64,000 nt of DNA, taken from Coix lacryma-jobi var. lacryma-jobi. Lineage: Eukaryota; Streptophyta; Magnoliopsida; Poales; Poaceae. This document shows, piece by piece, positions 10,641 through 20,582 of this stretch; position 1 is the stretch's first letter, and each line of letters starts with the position of its first letter. Where the stretch lies: contig CM019826.1 in the NCBI GenBank assembly GCA_009763385.1, positions 100,552,348-100,616,347 on the forward strand, in the 5' to 3' direction. The translations under genes were made by a program, and so were the position numbers. The notes below the pieces were generated by a model. The model made no database searches and had not been told where the DNA came from. It worked only from the letters and a program-made list of their open reading frames with translations.

Positions 10641-10909
10641 ACTGGTTTCGCACGGTTTCGTCCGCGGTTCGCTCGTTCGTTGTCGGAATTGATTTCCGTC
10701 TTTTGCGTTGGCTTTCTAGAGTTGTCTAGTGTCTCGCTGTGCTTCTAGGAAGCATCCACCCTACATATAGGGTCGTGGACATTAGCAAGTTCTAGGGTTC
10801 GCTCTTGGGGTCGATTTTGGGACAGTGGCATCTAGTTTCCGTAAGGAAATTTTGAAGCTCCCATTCACCCCCCCTCTGGTCGCTTTCGGTTAGCTTCTCG
10901 GTCCTTCAA

Positions 10910-10927
10910 TTGGTATCGGAGCGGGTT
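10910..10927 (+). promoter_or_regulatory. Primer-binding site
   Basis: TTGGTATCGGAGCGGGTT begins one base after the 5' LTR. It resembles the common Copia site TGGTATCAGAGC, complementary to initiator methionine tRNA, with one change (A to G) in the core. Confidence 0.8.
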
Positions 10928-10971
10928 AAGGATCTTTCACCTTAGCCGGTTCCAGATCCACCGAAGGCGAC

Positions 10972-13698
10972 ATGGATCGCGGCGTGGGCAAACCGCCGTT
11001 TTTTGATGGGACGAACTATGCGTATTGGAAGATACGTATGTCGGCCTATTTACAGAGCTTGGGCGCTTCGATCTGGGATATTTGCAACTCCCCTGATTAC
11101 GTGGTCTTGGCTGCTCGTGTGACTCAACAGCAGGTCGATGAGCACGATGCCAATAGCCGAGCCCGTAATGCTCTTTTCTCTTGTTTGAGCATGGGTGAGT
11201 TTGATCGTGTTTCTCACCTCGCTACGGCTCGGGAGATCTGGGACACTCTCATGCGTTTTCATGAGGGCACCTCTCAAGTCAAAACCCGACTCTACGAGTC
11301 GTTCAAGCGAGAGTATGAGAACTTTAGACATCAACCTGGCGAGAGCATAGAAAGTTTATTCGCTCGCTTTCAGGTGATTGTCAACAGGATGAGGGCTAAC
11401 AGAGAGCAGTTGCCATTTGACGATCATGAGCGTGCTTTGAAGCTTTTGCACACTCTTGACCGTTCGGTGTGGGACTCCAAGGTTCAGGCAATCATCGAAT
11501 CGCCGAACTATGAGACCCTCACCTGCGACGAGCTCTTCAGTAAGCTCAAGTCCAGTGAGATTGATGCTATGGCGAGGGCTTCTTTTGAAAATCCTTCTCG
11601 CCCGTCCATGGCTTTGGTTTCCGGCTCTTCCCCTAACCCCTCAGCTGGCTTTGCGCTTTCTTCTCTCTTCTCTGTGACAGAGGACCAGCTGGAGTCTTTG
11701 GGAGACGACGAGTTGGCTTTGCTTGCCAACCGGTTCTCGCGGTTCCACAACAACCGCATGAACCGTCGTCGCGGAGGAGGACGCACCGGATGCTACGAGT
11801 GCGGCGACCCCGACCACTTCATCGCCGACTGCCCCAAGAAGAAGAACAAGCATCTTGGGAAGGGTGATCACGGCCACAGGCGCGACTCCAAGTACAAGGA
11901 GAAGCACGTTCCCCCAAGGCACAAGAAGCGGGGCGGCTTCAACAAAGAGTACATCAAGAAGAAGTACTTGGAGAAGCAGCAGGCTGAGCAGCGAGCGTTC
12001 TTCGCCACGCTCAGCGACGTCGACGGCTCGGATGACGACTCCGCTCGATCGAGTGATGACGAGTCCGAGAAGAAGAAGCTGGAGGACACGTTCAACGGCT
12101 TGTGCTTCTTCGCCGGCGACGAAGGCCTGTGTACCATGGCGCTCGGAGATGAGGTCGACGGCGAGCCGGAGCGTACCCCTCGGAACGACGACGACGACGA
12201 CACCTCCCAGGTATCTCTCACCTACGACGAGCTTTCCTCCGAGGTTGAGAAGTTGACTGCTGCCCTCCTTAGTCAAGACAAGTTGCTTAGGCGTGCCGCT
12301 AGAGAGCGCAAGGAGTTTAGGCAGAAGTGGGAGGACACGGTGAAGGAGCTTGAGTTCGCTCGGTCCACCGTGGTTGTGTCGGAGGAGTTGGAGTGCGAGA
12401 ATTGCGCCGCGCACATGACGGATCTTCTCACTCTGAGGAGTAAGTATGCTGCGCTGGTAGATGAGGTGGATGAGCTCCGAGCTAGACCGCAGCTGTTGGG
12501 TGCGTGCAAGACTTGTCCTGTCTTGCAATCCGAGTTGGCAGAGAAGAATGCCAAGCTTGAGTCTTTTGAGAAGGCCGGCTCGGATAGCACTTGTGTCAAG
12601 AGATGTGCTTTGTGTGAGGGCCTGGAGCAGGAGATGGCCAATGTGAGGCATGACAAGGTGCGTACCGAGGAGGAAAACACATACCTTCGGACCGTCTTGT
12701 CATGGGTGTCTTGTGGTGAGCCTCAGCTCGGGATGATGATCTCCCAATTCAAGCGAGCTGCTGGGGCTCCTGGTGTAGGTCTTGGCCAGAGTGTTGATCT
12801 TTCAGCTTTTGGTAAGATTGGAGAGTCTAGTGGTCTGAACCCCTGTGAGAAGCCCAACTCCACCACTACTCCCAAACTAACCAAGCTTCCACCCAAAGAG
12901 TCTGCCAAGCCTGTCACCAAGGATGGAGTTATAGTTGAATCCCCCAAGGCTCCACCCAAGAATCCACAATGGCAACCCAAGCCCAATCACCTAAAGAACA
13001 AGCTTGACACAATGCCACCCATCCGAGAGGAGTTGCCACAGAAGGGCAAGGGCAAGGTGAACCATACCCACATCCCTGCAAACCAACAACCCCCTTTGCG
13101 CGCGGTGAGGTTTCAGTGTGACTTTTGTGGGCGGGATGGTCACCTGAGTGAGTTCTGCTTTAGGCGCAGGAGAGAGGCGCGCCGAGCTAGGGAGATGCAG
13201 AACCCGGACATGTTTCACCCAGCTCGTGGTGGACATGCTCCGAAGCCTCAGGGGAGAGCTGCTAGGTCTGGAGGGAAGCATACCCAGCCTAGGCAGCAGG
13301 AGAGAGCCCCTAGGAGGGAGACTAGGCCTAGAGGTAGAGCACCTCAGTTTATGAGGCCTAGGCAGGAGAGAGCTCCGAGGAGAGACGCTAGAGTTGAGCA
13401 GCAGGCTCCTAGGCGTAGACCTCGTAGAGAGCGTGCCCGACGGGGTCCTGCTTTTGCAGGTAACGGACCCCGTGGCGGAGGCTTTGTTGAGCGCTTTGTC
13501 CCACCGCAGGTAGAGTTTCGCGGTGAGCGCTTCTTCCCCAGCGGACCACGTTTTCCTGTGCGTGGTGATCGCTATCCCCCTAGACAGGATGGTTTTTACA
13601 CTGACCGTTCTTTTGAGCAGCCGGCCCAACACTGGTTTCCTTCTTATCTTACTAACCCCAGTGTTGGACCGTATGTTCACCCTATGTCTTTTTATTGA
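10972..13698 (+). CDS. gag: Sirevirus gag polyprotein
   Basis: Structural protein that forms the cytoplasmic virus-like particle and packages the element RNA. The 908-codon frame opens with MDRGVGKPPFFDGTNYAYW, the Copia gag N-terminus. A UBN2-like capsid region follows up to about residue 200. A CCHC zinc knuckle (CYECGDPDHFIADC) lies at about residue 274, then a Lys-rich region, an acidic serine stretch and a long helical part with coiled-coil character (about 410-570). A second CCHC knuckle (CDFCGRDGHLSEFC) lies at about residue 716, followed by an arginine-rich tail with repeated QERAPRR. This size and the second knuckle are typical of Sireviruses, whereas ordinary Copia gags are much shorter. 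The frame ends with TGA at 13,696-13,698, just before protease in another frame. Confidence 0.93.
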   Translation: MDRGVGKPPFFDGTNYAYWKIRMSAYLQSLGASIWDICNSPDYVVLAARVTQQQVDEHDANSRARNALFSCLSMGEFDRVSHLATAREIWDTLMRFHEGTSQVKTRLYESFKREYENFRHQPGESIESLFARFQVIVNRMRANREQLPFDDHERALKLLHTLDRSVWDSKVQAIIESPNYETLTCDELFSKLKSSEIDAMARASFENPSRPSMALVSGSSPNPSAGFALSSLFSVTEDQLESLGDDELALLANRFSRFHNNRMNRRRGGGRTGCYECGDPDHFIADCPKKKNKHLGKGDHGHRRDSKYKEKHVPPRHKKRGGFNKEYIKKKYLEKQQAEQRAFFATLSDVDGSDDDSARSSDDESEKKKLEDTFNGLCFFAGDEGLCTMALGDEVDGEPERTPRNDDDDDTSQVSLTYDELSSEVEKLTAALLSQDKLLRRAARERKEFRQKWEDTVKELEFARSTVVVSEELECENCAAHMTDLLTLRSKYAALVDEVDELRARPQLLGACKTCPVLQSELAEKNAKLESFEKAGSDSTCVKRCALCEGLEQEMANVRHDKVRTEEENTYLRTVLSWVSCGEPQLGMMISQFKRAAGAPGVGLGQSVDLSAFGKIGESSGLNPCEKPNSTTTPKLTKLPPKESAKPVTKDGVIVESPKAPPKNPQWQPKPNHLKNKLDTMPPIREELPQKGKGKVNHTHIPANQQPPLRAVRFQCDFCGRDGHLSEFCFRRRREARRAREMQNPDMFHPARGGHAPKPQGRAARSGGKHTQPRQQERAPRRETRPRGRAPQFMRPRQERAPRRDARVEQQAPRRRPRRERARRGPAFAGNGPRGGGFVERFVPPQVEFRGERFFPSGPRFPVRGDRYPPRQDGFYTDRSFEQPAQHWFPSYLTNPSVGPYVHPMSFY

Positions 13699-13703
13699 TG
13701 TAG

Positions 13704-15398
13704 GAGGAGCGGTTGGAGGACATTTGGCTTGTGGATTCCGGTTGCTCGAGGCACATGACCGGAAATGCCAAATGGTTCTCCTGCCATAGTCCGGTCGCCG
13801 GAAAGGAGTACATAACCTTCGGCGACAAAGGTAAGGGCAAGGTATTGTCCGTTGGTGCAGTGCGGGTTAATGAGCATTTTGTGTTGCGCGAGGTTGCTCT
13901 TGTTTCTAACCTGCATTTTAACTTGCTTTCTGTTTCGCAACTTTTTCGTGAAGGCTATGAGATTCGTTTCAAACCGAACCTTAGCCGGATCTTAGATCCT
14001 CAGGGTGATCTTGTATGTCTGATTTCACCCTTTGGGAATGTCTTTCGCGCGAATTTCTCAAAGTCGTTTGGATCTTCTCGCTGTCTTTTGGCTAGTCCTT
14101 CTTCTTCTGATCTTTGGAAGTGGCATAGGAGGCTCGGTCACCTGAGTTTTGACTTGCTTGCAAGACTTAGCTCACTTGGCTTAATCCGAGGATTGCCCAA
14201 GCTTTCGTTGGAGAAGGATCTAGTTTGCCATGCTTGCCGGCATGGAAAGATGGTTGCTGCTCCCCACCATCCTTTGACCAAGGTTATGACCTCGCACCCC
14301 GGAGAGCTTTTGCATATGGACCTTGTTGGTCCGGCTCGGGTGAGCTCGGTTGGTGGGAAGTGGTATGTGCTTGTTATTGTTGACGACTTTTCGAGGTATT
14401 CGTGGGTCTTCTTTTTAGTTGAGAAGTCCGAGACATTCTCCTTCGCTCGCGATCTGATTTTGCGTCTTCAGAACGAGTTCCCTTTGAACTCGATGCGAGC
14501 GATTAGAAGTGATAATGGTTCCGAGTTTAAAAATTCGGATTTTGAGAAGTTTTGTAAATGCCTTGGTTTGGAGCATCAGTTTTCTTCTCCCTATACACCA
14601 CCCCAAAATGGTGTTGTAGAGAGGAAGAATCGGACCCTTGTTGAGATGGCCAGGACGATGCTTGATGAGCATAGGACTCCTAGGCGCTATTGGGCCGAAG
14701 CTATGAACACTGCATGCTATATTTCGAATCGCATTTTTCTGAGAGTGTTTTTGAAGAAGACCTCTTATGAGTTGCGTTTTGGTCGCCAGCCCAAGGTGAG
14801 TTATTTTAGAGTCTTTGGTTGCCACTGTTTTATATTGAAAAAGGGCAACCTAGACAAGTTTGAGTCTCGTTCTTCTGACGGTGTGTTTTTGGGTTATGGC
14901 ACTCACACTCGAGCTTATCGTGTACTTAACCTTGACACTAACCGAGTCATGGAGACATCAGATGTCACCTTCGACGAGACTCTTGTTTCTCCTTCTTCTC
15001 GTTTTGAGCGTGCAGGTGATCACGAGGTTGGAGAGCCTCTTTTCGATGACGAGGAAGAGGGTGCTGAAGGTATAGATGATCCAGCACCCCCTCCGCCTGC
15101 CGCGCCGCCGGGAGCGGCTTCGACGACGACCCGTGGCCCCGAGACGTCTTCTTCCTGGGGGCCGTGGGATCCACCTCGCGCGGTACCTTTTGTACCCGGG
15201 GTGGAACCAGCTACTGTTGAGGGGGAGGTTACTTCTTCCCGGGAGGCGCCACGACACATCCAGCGCCAGCACCCCCCTGAACAGATGATCGGCGACATCG
15301 ACGAGCGAGTTACTCGCTCCAGGTCACAGCACATCTCGCACTTTGCTCATTCTGCTTTCGTTGCGTCTTTGAGCCCCGAGATGTTGGACACGCATTGA
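13704..15398 (+). CDS. pol: Sirevirus pol, first part: protease, GAG-pre-integrase, integrase
   Basis: This frame opens right after a TAG at 13,701-13,703 and has no ATG near its start, so it must be made with gag or has been broken from it. The aspartic protease motif is VDSGCSRHMTG (about 13,731). The pre-integrase zinc region follows with WHRRLGHLS and CHACRHGK. The integrase core shows HMDLVGP (first Asp, about 14,318), RSDNGSEF (second Asp, about 14,510) and VVERKN (Glu, about 14,617), so the DDE triad is complete. The C-terminal part is proline-rich. The frame ends at TGA 15,396-15,398, where reverse transcriptase continues in another frame. A TTT to TT loss at 15,395-15,396 would explain the break. 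Confidence 0.9.
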   Translation, partial: EERLEDIWLVDSGCSRHMTGNAKWFSCHSPVAGKEYITFGDKGKGKVLSVGAVRVNEHFVLREVALVSNLHFNLLSVSQLFREGYEIRFKPNLSRILDPQGDLVCLISPFGNVFRANFSKSFGSSRCLLASPSSSDLWKWHRRLGHLSFDLLARLSSLGLIRGLPKLSLEKDLVCHACRHGKMVAAPHHPLTKVMTSHPGELLHMDLVGPARVSSVGGKWYVLVIVDDFSRYSWVFFLVEKSETFSFARDLILRLQNEFPLNSMRAIRSDNGSEFKNSDFEKFCKCLGLEHQFSSPYTPPQNGVVERKNRTLVEMARTMLDEHRTPRRYWAEAMNTACYISNRIFLRVFLKKTSYELRFGRQPKVSYFRVFGCHCFILKKGNLDKFESRSSDGVFLGYGTHTRAYRVLNLDTNRVMETSDVTFDETLVSPSSRFERAGDHEVGEPLFDDEEEGAEGIDDPAPPPPAAPPGAASTTTRGPETSSSWGPWDPPRAVPFVPGVEPATVEGEVTSSREAPRHIQRQHPPEQMIGDIDERVTRSRSQHISHFAHSAFVASLSPEMLDTH

Positions 15399-16897
15399 CG
15401 GATCCGGATTGGGTCAATGCCATGCATGAGGAGCTAGAGAACTTTGAGCGAAATCGGGTTTGGGTTCTAGTGCCACCACCTCCTGACTGTAAACCTATTG
15501 GGACAAAATGGGTTTTTAAAAACAAGCAAGGAGAGGAGGGCCACATTGTGAGAAACAAGGCCCGGCTTGTAGCGAAGGGTTATAGTCAGAAGGAGGGGAT
15601 AGATTATGAGGAGACCTTCGCTCCTGTAGCTCGTTTGGAGGCTATTAGGATACTCTTGGCTTATGCTGCATCCATGTGTTTCAAACTTTTTCAAATGGAT
15701 GTCAAGAGTGCCTTCTTAAACGGCTATATTGAGGAGGAGGTCTATGTCCAGCAACCCCCCGGTTTTGAAAATCCCAAGTTTCCAAACCATGTCTTTAAAC
15801 TCCACAAAGCTTTGTATGGTTTGAAACAAGCCCCTAGAGCCTGGTATGAGAGATTAAAAACCTTTTTGCTAGCTAAGGGTTTTAAAATGGGATGTGTAGA
15901 TAAAACGCTCTTTCTCCTCAAGCAAGGCACAGATACTCTCTTGATCCAAATTTACGTGGATGATATCATTTTCGGTGGTTCTTCTCACGCTTTGGTTGCC
16001 AAGTTTGCAGATACTATGAGCAGGGAGTTCGAGATGAGCATGATGGGCGAGCTGACTTTCTTTCTCGGGTTGCAAATTAAGCAATCCCGAGAGGGGACGT
16101 TTGTGCACCAGGGCAAGTACACAAGGGACTTGCTGAAGCGGTTCGACATGGGTGAGGCCAAGCCTCTTCCAACGCCCATGTCGACGACGACTGCCCTGGA
16201 TGCTGACACGGATGGAGAAGCAGTGGACCAGAAGGAGTACCGCAGCATGATTGGGTCGCTGCTCTACCTGACGGCGACACGGCCGGACATTCAGTTCGCC
16301 GTGTGCTTGTGCGCGCGCTTTCAGGCTTCGCCACGCACTTCTCACCGTCAGGCGGTGAAGCGCATCTTCAGGTACCTTCGTTTCACGCCTGAGCTCGGGA
16401 TTTGGTATTCTGCTTCTTCCACCCTCTCGCTTTGTGGCTTTTCTGATGCTGATTTTGCTGGTTGTCGCATTGAGCGCAAGTCTACTTCAGGGACTTGCCA
16501 GTTTATTGGATCTTCTCTTGTGTCGTGGTCTTCTCGCAAGCAGTCTAGTGTCGCTCAGTCTACCACGGAGGCTGAATATGTTGCTGCGGCTAGCTGCTGT
16601 TCCCAGTTACTCTGGATGATGGCCACTTTGCGTGATTTTGGTTTGAGCTTTACTCGAGTTCCTTTGCTTTGTGACAGCACGAGTGCCATTAGCGTTGCTA
16701 AGAACCCTGTGCTTCACTCGAAAACCAAACACATTGATGTGCGCTTTCATTTCTTGCGAGACCACCAGGAGAAGGGTGATATCGACCTTCGCCATGTCGA
16801 TACTCATCACCAATTGGCTGATATTTTCACCAAGCCTTTAGACGAATCAACCTTTAATAGGTTGAGGGGTGAGCTTGGTGTGTGTTTCCCCTTTTAG
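15399..16897 (+). CDS. pol: Sirevirus pol, second part: reverse transcriptase and RNase H
   Basis: The frame is open from about 15,395 and starts in the conserved region DPDWVNAMHEELENFERN, so it is the direct continuation of pol rather than a separate gene. The RT_2 domain has NKARLVAKGYSQ, FQMDVKSAFLNG (catalytic Asp) and the active-site YVDD at about 15,953-15,964. The RNase H part contains SDADFAG, STTEAEYVA, CDSTSAISVAKNP and KHIDVRFHF, then DIFTKPL near the end. All main catalytic residues are present. The only fault is the frame break at its start. Confidence 0.9.
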
Positions 16898-17928
16898 ATG
16901 GGGGAAGCATTTTGAGATGTACAGACTGACTCTTTTATTTTGAGGCTCTTTTCTTTTGAGTTTCTTGAGTCTCTCCTTTTGGTATCTTCTTTCCTTCAGT
17001 TTTGTGTCGGGCATACGCATTTACATTCTGAGCTTCATATCTATATTCACTAGAATGTAATTATGCTCTTGTTAGTATTGCTCCGATACTTATGATGATG
17101 CTTGTAGCTTATGCTCTTTCTGATCACTGTTACATGTTATGAGCGAGCTATTTTTTTGGAAAGGTGAATTATGCCTAATGTATATAAATCTGAAAATGTT
17201 CACCATTGAGATATGCAACTAGCATGTGTAGGGTGTGTTGAGTCCATTCCTGCTTTTCATATATGCTAGGTTGCTATGTCTCTAGTTCTGAGTCATTCAC
17301 TTGCTGGTTGTTCATAACTTGCTTAAAATCTGAACCATGTATTGTTGAATTGAAAAGATCGAGATGGGATTGCTTGTCAACACCTCATGGTATTGAGACT
17401 GTTTCTCATTGCACTTTGAGTTAAACTTGAGCCATGTAGTGTATGACCGAAACCGTTGCTTTAAGCTTCTGATTGCTTCGGCATAGGCTTCGCACGGTTG
17501 AAAAGTTAGGCGATGACAAGCTTTCAACCTCTCGCAATCACATGCTAAAAATGAACTTGTGAATTCTTTTACCGCTGCAACTCCGATATGAATTTGAAAT
17601 CACAAGTATATGCTTCATTCCTATGCATGATGATTGAACTTTGCTAGGGGTAGTTCACCTTGTATATATGCTTAGCACTTGTTTGGATTCCTTCTATACA
17701 TGTCTAGTGCTATGTTGATGGTGACTATCCTTTTGGCTTAAAACTGCTCACATGCTCATATGCTTCATATTTCGTATAAGTGATCAGTTTGAGCCTTTGC
17801 TATTTGAGTGCTTAATTGAGATGTTGGAGCTATACTGATTAGAGCATCTTTGCACTCTTTTGACTATATACTTGAAGCTCCTAACTTGCATTTTGACTTC
17901 ATATGCATTCTGAAGGAGATCTTGTGTT

Positions 17929-18580
17929 CAGGGGGAGTTTATGTGAAGGGAGTTGATTTTCCGATACCTTTTGACCTTGATAAGTGCATTTTCAACTAGG
18001 GGGAGAAATTTATGCAAATCATATGCTCCTGTGTTGATCAACTAAGGGGAGAATCATTTGTCCTAGTTGCTTGCATTTGTCGAGGGGGAGTTTGCTAGTT
18101 GTGTTGAGCCGTTGCCTCTGTCTTGAGGGACTAGCAAACGTTCCTAGCTTTTCATGAGCTTTCATAAGCCTTCTCATTTGGCTTTCAATTGGTATCGTCT
18201 GGTGTGCTTTCCCATTTGGTTTGGGTTGATTTTCAATTGGTTCGGAGTGATTTTCTTGCTAGTTGTGTTGAGCCTCTGTGCCTCTATCTTGAGGGACTAG
18301 CATTTTGCTTCTGTTGTCCTCCGATCTTCAATTGCTATCTGCTAGCGGTGTTGAGCCTGTTCTACCTCTTCTTGAGGGCTAGCTTTGCTTTACTTGGTTG
18401 CGTCAAGCCGTTGCCCATGTCTTTGGGGACCAAGTTTTTGCTTCATCCACTTGACCTTCTTCGGCTTTTGTTAAGGCTTCTGGGTCATTTGGTTGGGTTT
18501 TTCTCTTCCCACTCCTTCCTACCTTCTTCTTCTATTCATGATTTGTTGTGGAGTTTGACAATGCACTCATCAAGGGGGAG
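17929..18580 (+). promoter_or_regulatory. Repeated polypurine tracts ahead of the 3' LTR
   Basis: AGGGGGAG-like tracts lie at about 17,930-17,937, 17,998-18,005, 18,044-18,051 (AAGGGGAGA), 18,083-18,090 and 18,573-18,580. The last directly precedes the 3' LTR and is the likely primer for plus-strand DNA. Multiple tracts are a known Sirevirus feature. Confidence 0.8.
18092..18434 (+). repeat. Four related 42-47 bp hairpins in the 3' spacer
   Basis: Units lie at 18,092-18,137, 18,255-18,301, 18,341-18,383 and 18,393-18,434. Each has a closing stem and a loop of about 30 bases containing TTGAGCC (or TCAAGCC) and TCTTGAGGG-like words. The stems are GCTAGT/ACTAGC (units 1, 2), GCTAGC/GCTAGC (unit 3) and CTTGGT/ACCAAG (unit 4), so unit 4 changed both sides and kept pairing. 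Confidence 0.85.
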
Positions 18581-18582
18581 AT

Positions 18583-20582
18583 TGCGGATACATGGGTGTA
18601 TGCCGAGTCTCTGTGTGATGAGTGATTGTCAATGGAGATGATGCGCATGTTCTTTGGCTTGTGTTGTGCAGGTGTCGAGCACGGAGACAGTGATCGATGG
18701 CGGGTGAAGGTCAAGTTGCGACGTTGCCGTGCCGACGGACCGGGCGCGATGAAGGATGGGCGTGCCGTGCGGCGGACGTGCCATGCCGATGTATCGGACG
18801 GTGAAGGGCGGACGTGGACTTGGACTGATGGACTGGAGGCCGGAGGATCAGCTGTGGTGGCTGGCAGCCTGCGACAGCGACAGGCGGAGAAGTGCGATCA
18901 TGTCGGTGGAAGGGGTGCACAGGCGGTGCATCCCCTCTACGACGCCGGTTTGTTGGTAGAGCCCGGGAAAAAACCAACGGTGGACGGTTTCCAGGTTTGG
19001 GCCTCAAAACCTGGGTGCTGGGTTTCCAGGTTGAGCCACAAAACCTGGGCGCGACGGTTTCCAGGTTGAGCCTCAAAACCTGGGAGTGGGCCGGTTTCCG
19101 AGTTTGGGCCTCAAAACTCGGGCGCTGAGGGTTTCCGAGTTTGGGCCACAAAACTCGGGCTGGAGGCTGGTTTCCCGGTTTGGGCCTCAAAACCGGGGGC
19201 TGATGGAAAAGGCTGGTTTCCCGGTTTGGGCCGCAAAACCGGGGGTGCGGAGTGGTGGCGGCACGTGGCGGCGATCTGAAGGTTGCGTGGAGGCGACGCG
19301 GAAGACCGTGCGGGCGTGGCCGTCGGATCTACCTACCACCAGCGGGTGGACTAGAATAGCCTTAGGGTTAGGCTGGTCCGCTCTGTAATTAGAGTAGAGA
19401 GGGGTAGAGTAGGAAATAGACTTAGACTAGGTTAGTATAAGTAGTCTAGGGGAGACACCCTCCTCCCTATCTCAAACTCAGTTAGCGCAGTCATTTGCTT
19501 CCTAGCACCTAGGGTTTCCACTCTCCCATCCCCTGCTCTAGCTAGTTGAGATCCGCAGAGAGACTCCACTCTGTGTACTGTTGACTTGAGGAAGTGAGGC
19601 CGTATCCTCACTTTGGAGCACAGATCGATGGCTTGATTTGCGTCCTTAATTCGAGTTCGTGGCTTGTGATTCGCGGCTTCTTGTGTTCTTCGCGGAATCC
19701 TTTTTCTCCACGATTTTCCCGTCGCTTGATCTCTTTGCTCGGTTCATCTTTTGCAAAACCGTTTTGAACCAAGTTGTTCTAGATCGTGAGGCTCTCCTTT
19801 CCACCGAAGGAATTAAACTCTAACCTCACGGTCTAGGAGATCGATCGATTTTCATTTTGGATTGCGTTCTTGCCTCCATGCCCCGAAATTTCTTGATTCA
19901 CCGATTTGGAGTTAGGTTCGAGCCATGATCTCTTAGAGATAGCTCACTAACATACTTGGACTCCTCAAATCGAATCCTAGGCCTAGGGCCAATTGATTCG
20001 AAGGGAGATCGGGTTGAATCGTGAAGAACAGCGCTGTTTTCGGGGGATCGGACGCTATCACGGGAGCATCGGACGCTAGGGTTCCTAGCATCGGACGCTC
20101 CGGGTGACGCGTGTCACGTTTTCAGCGTTTTTAGTTTGCATCGGACGCTAGGCATCGGACGCGTCCGTTGTCCATCGGACGCGCCGGAGTCTTTGCATCG
20201 GACGCTGGGTGATCACTGTTCACAGAGTCCGATGGTGGAACAGTAAGGTTCCAGAACCGCCCAGTCTGCATCGGACGCGTCCGGTGGTCTGGCATCGGAC
20301 GCAGGCCAGCGTCCGATGCGACTGGTTTCGCACGGTTTCGTCGCGGTTCGCTCGTCGTGTCGGAATTGATTTCCGTCTTTTGCGTGCTTCTAGAGTTGTC
20401 TAGTGTCTCGCTGTGCTTCTAGGAAGCATCCACCCTACATATAGGGTCGTGGACATTAGCAAGTTCTAGGGTTCGCTCTTGGGTCGATTTTGGGACAGTG
20501 GCATCTAGTTTCCGTAAGGACAATTTTGAAGCTCCCATTCACCCCCCCTCTGGTCGCTTTCGGTTAGCTTCTCGGTCCTTCA
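18583..20582 (+). repeat. 3' LTR of the Sirevirus
   Basis: Nearly identical to the 5' LTR. Differences seen include A/G at 18,645, A/G near 19,249 and several single-base length changes in short homopolymers, concentrated after about 19,660. The TATA box is at about 19,436-19,440. It ends in CA immediately before the GAAGA duplication. Confidence 0.93.

Larger units (their letters stand above)
8908..10908 (+). repeat. 5' LTR of the Sirevirus
   Basis: Starts TGCGGATAC and ends GTCCTTCA. U3 carries the hairpin array (9,308-9,570), the TATA box is at 9,759, and R/U5 carries the CATCGGACGC cluster. The 3' end has a C-run (CATTCACCCCCCCTCTGG) seen in many Sirevirus LTRs. The short frames in U3 are not genes and recur unchanged in the 3' LTR. 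Confidence 0.93.
16898..18582 (+). other. Long non-coding spacer between pol and the 3' LTR
   Basis: A T-rich stretch of about 1.7 kb without a convincing gene. Its first kilobase has no obvious structure. The last 700 bases hold five G-rich polypurine tracts and four related hairpins. Some dicot Sireviruses carry an envelope-like gene here, but none is seen in this element. Confidence 0.7.
8908..20582 (+). mobile_element. Complete Sirevirus-type (SIRE/Maximus) Ty1/Copia retrotransposon
   Basis: Two LTRs of 2,001 and 2,000 bp start TGCGGATACATGGG and end CTCGGTCCTTCA, flanked by a perfect 5-bp duplication GAAGA (8,903-8,907 and 20,583-20,587). The order is LTR, primer-binding site, gag, protease-integrase, reverse transcriptase-RNase H, a long non-coding spacer with repeated polypurine tracts, LTR. 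A very large gag with two zinc knuckles, several polypurine tracts and GC-rich palindromes in the LTR are Sirevirus hallmarks. The LTRs differ by about 4-5 substitutions and about 15 single-base indels (by eye), so the insertion is very recent. The coding region has one or two frame breaks, so activity is uncertain. Confidence 0.93.

Noticed and set aside
11641..12651. 336-codon open frame on the minus strand
   Set aside because: It lies wholly opposite the recognised Sirevirus gag and has no recognisable domain. It is a shadow of codon bias on the other strand.
16898..18582. An envelope-like gene in the 8.9 kb Sirevirus
   Set aside because: There is no open frame of useful length after pol; the longest (18,189-18,641) is low in complexity, overlaps the hairpins and enters the LTR.
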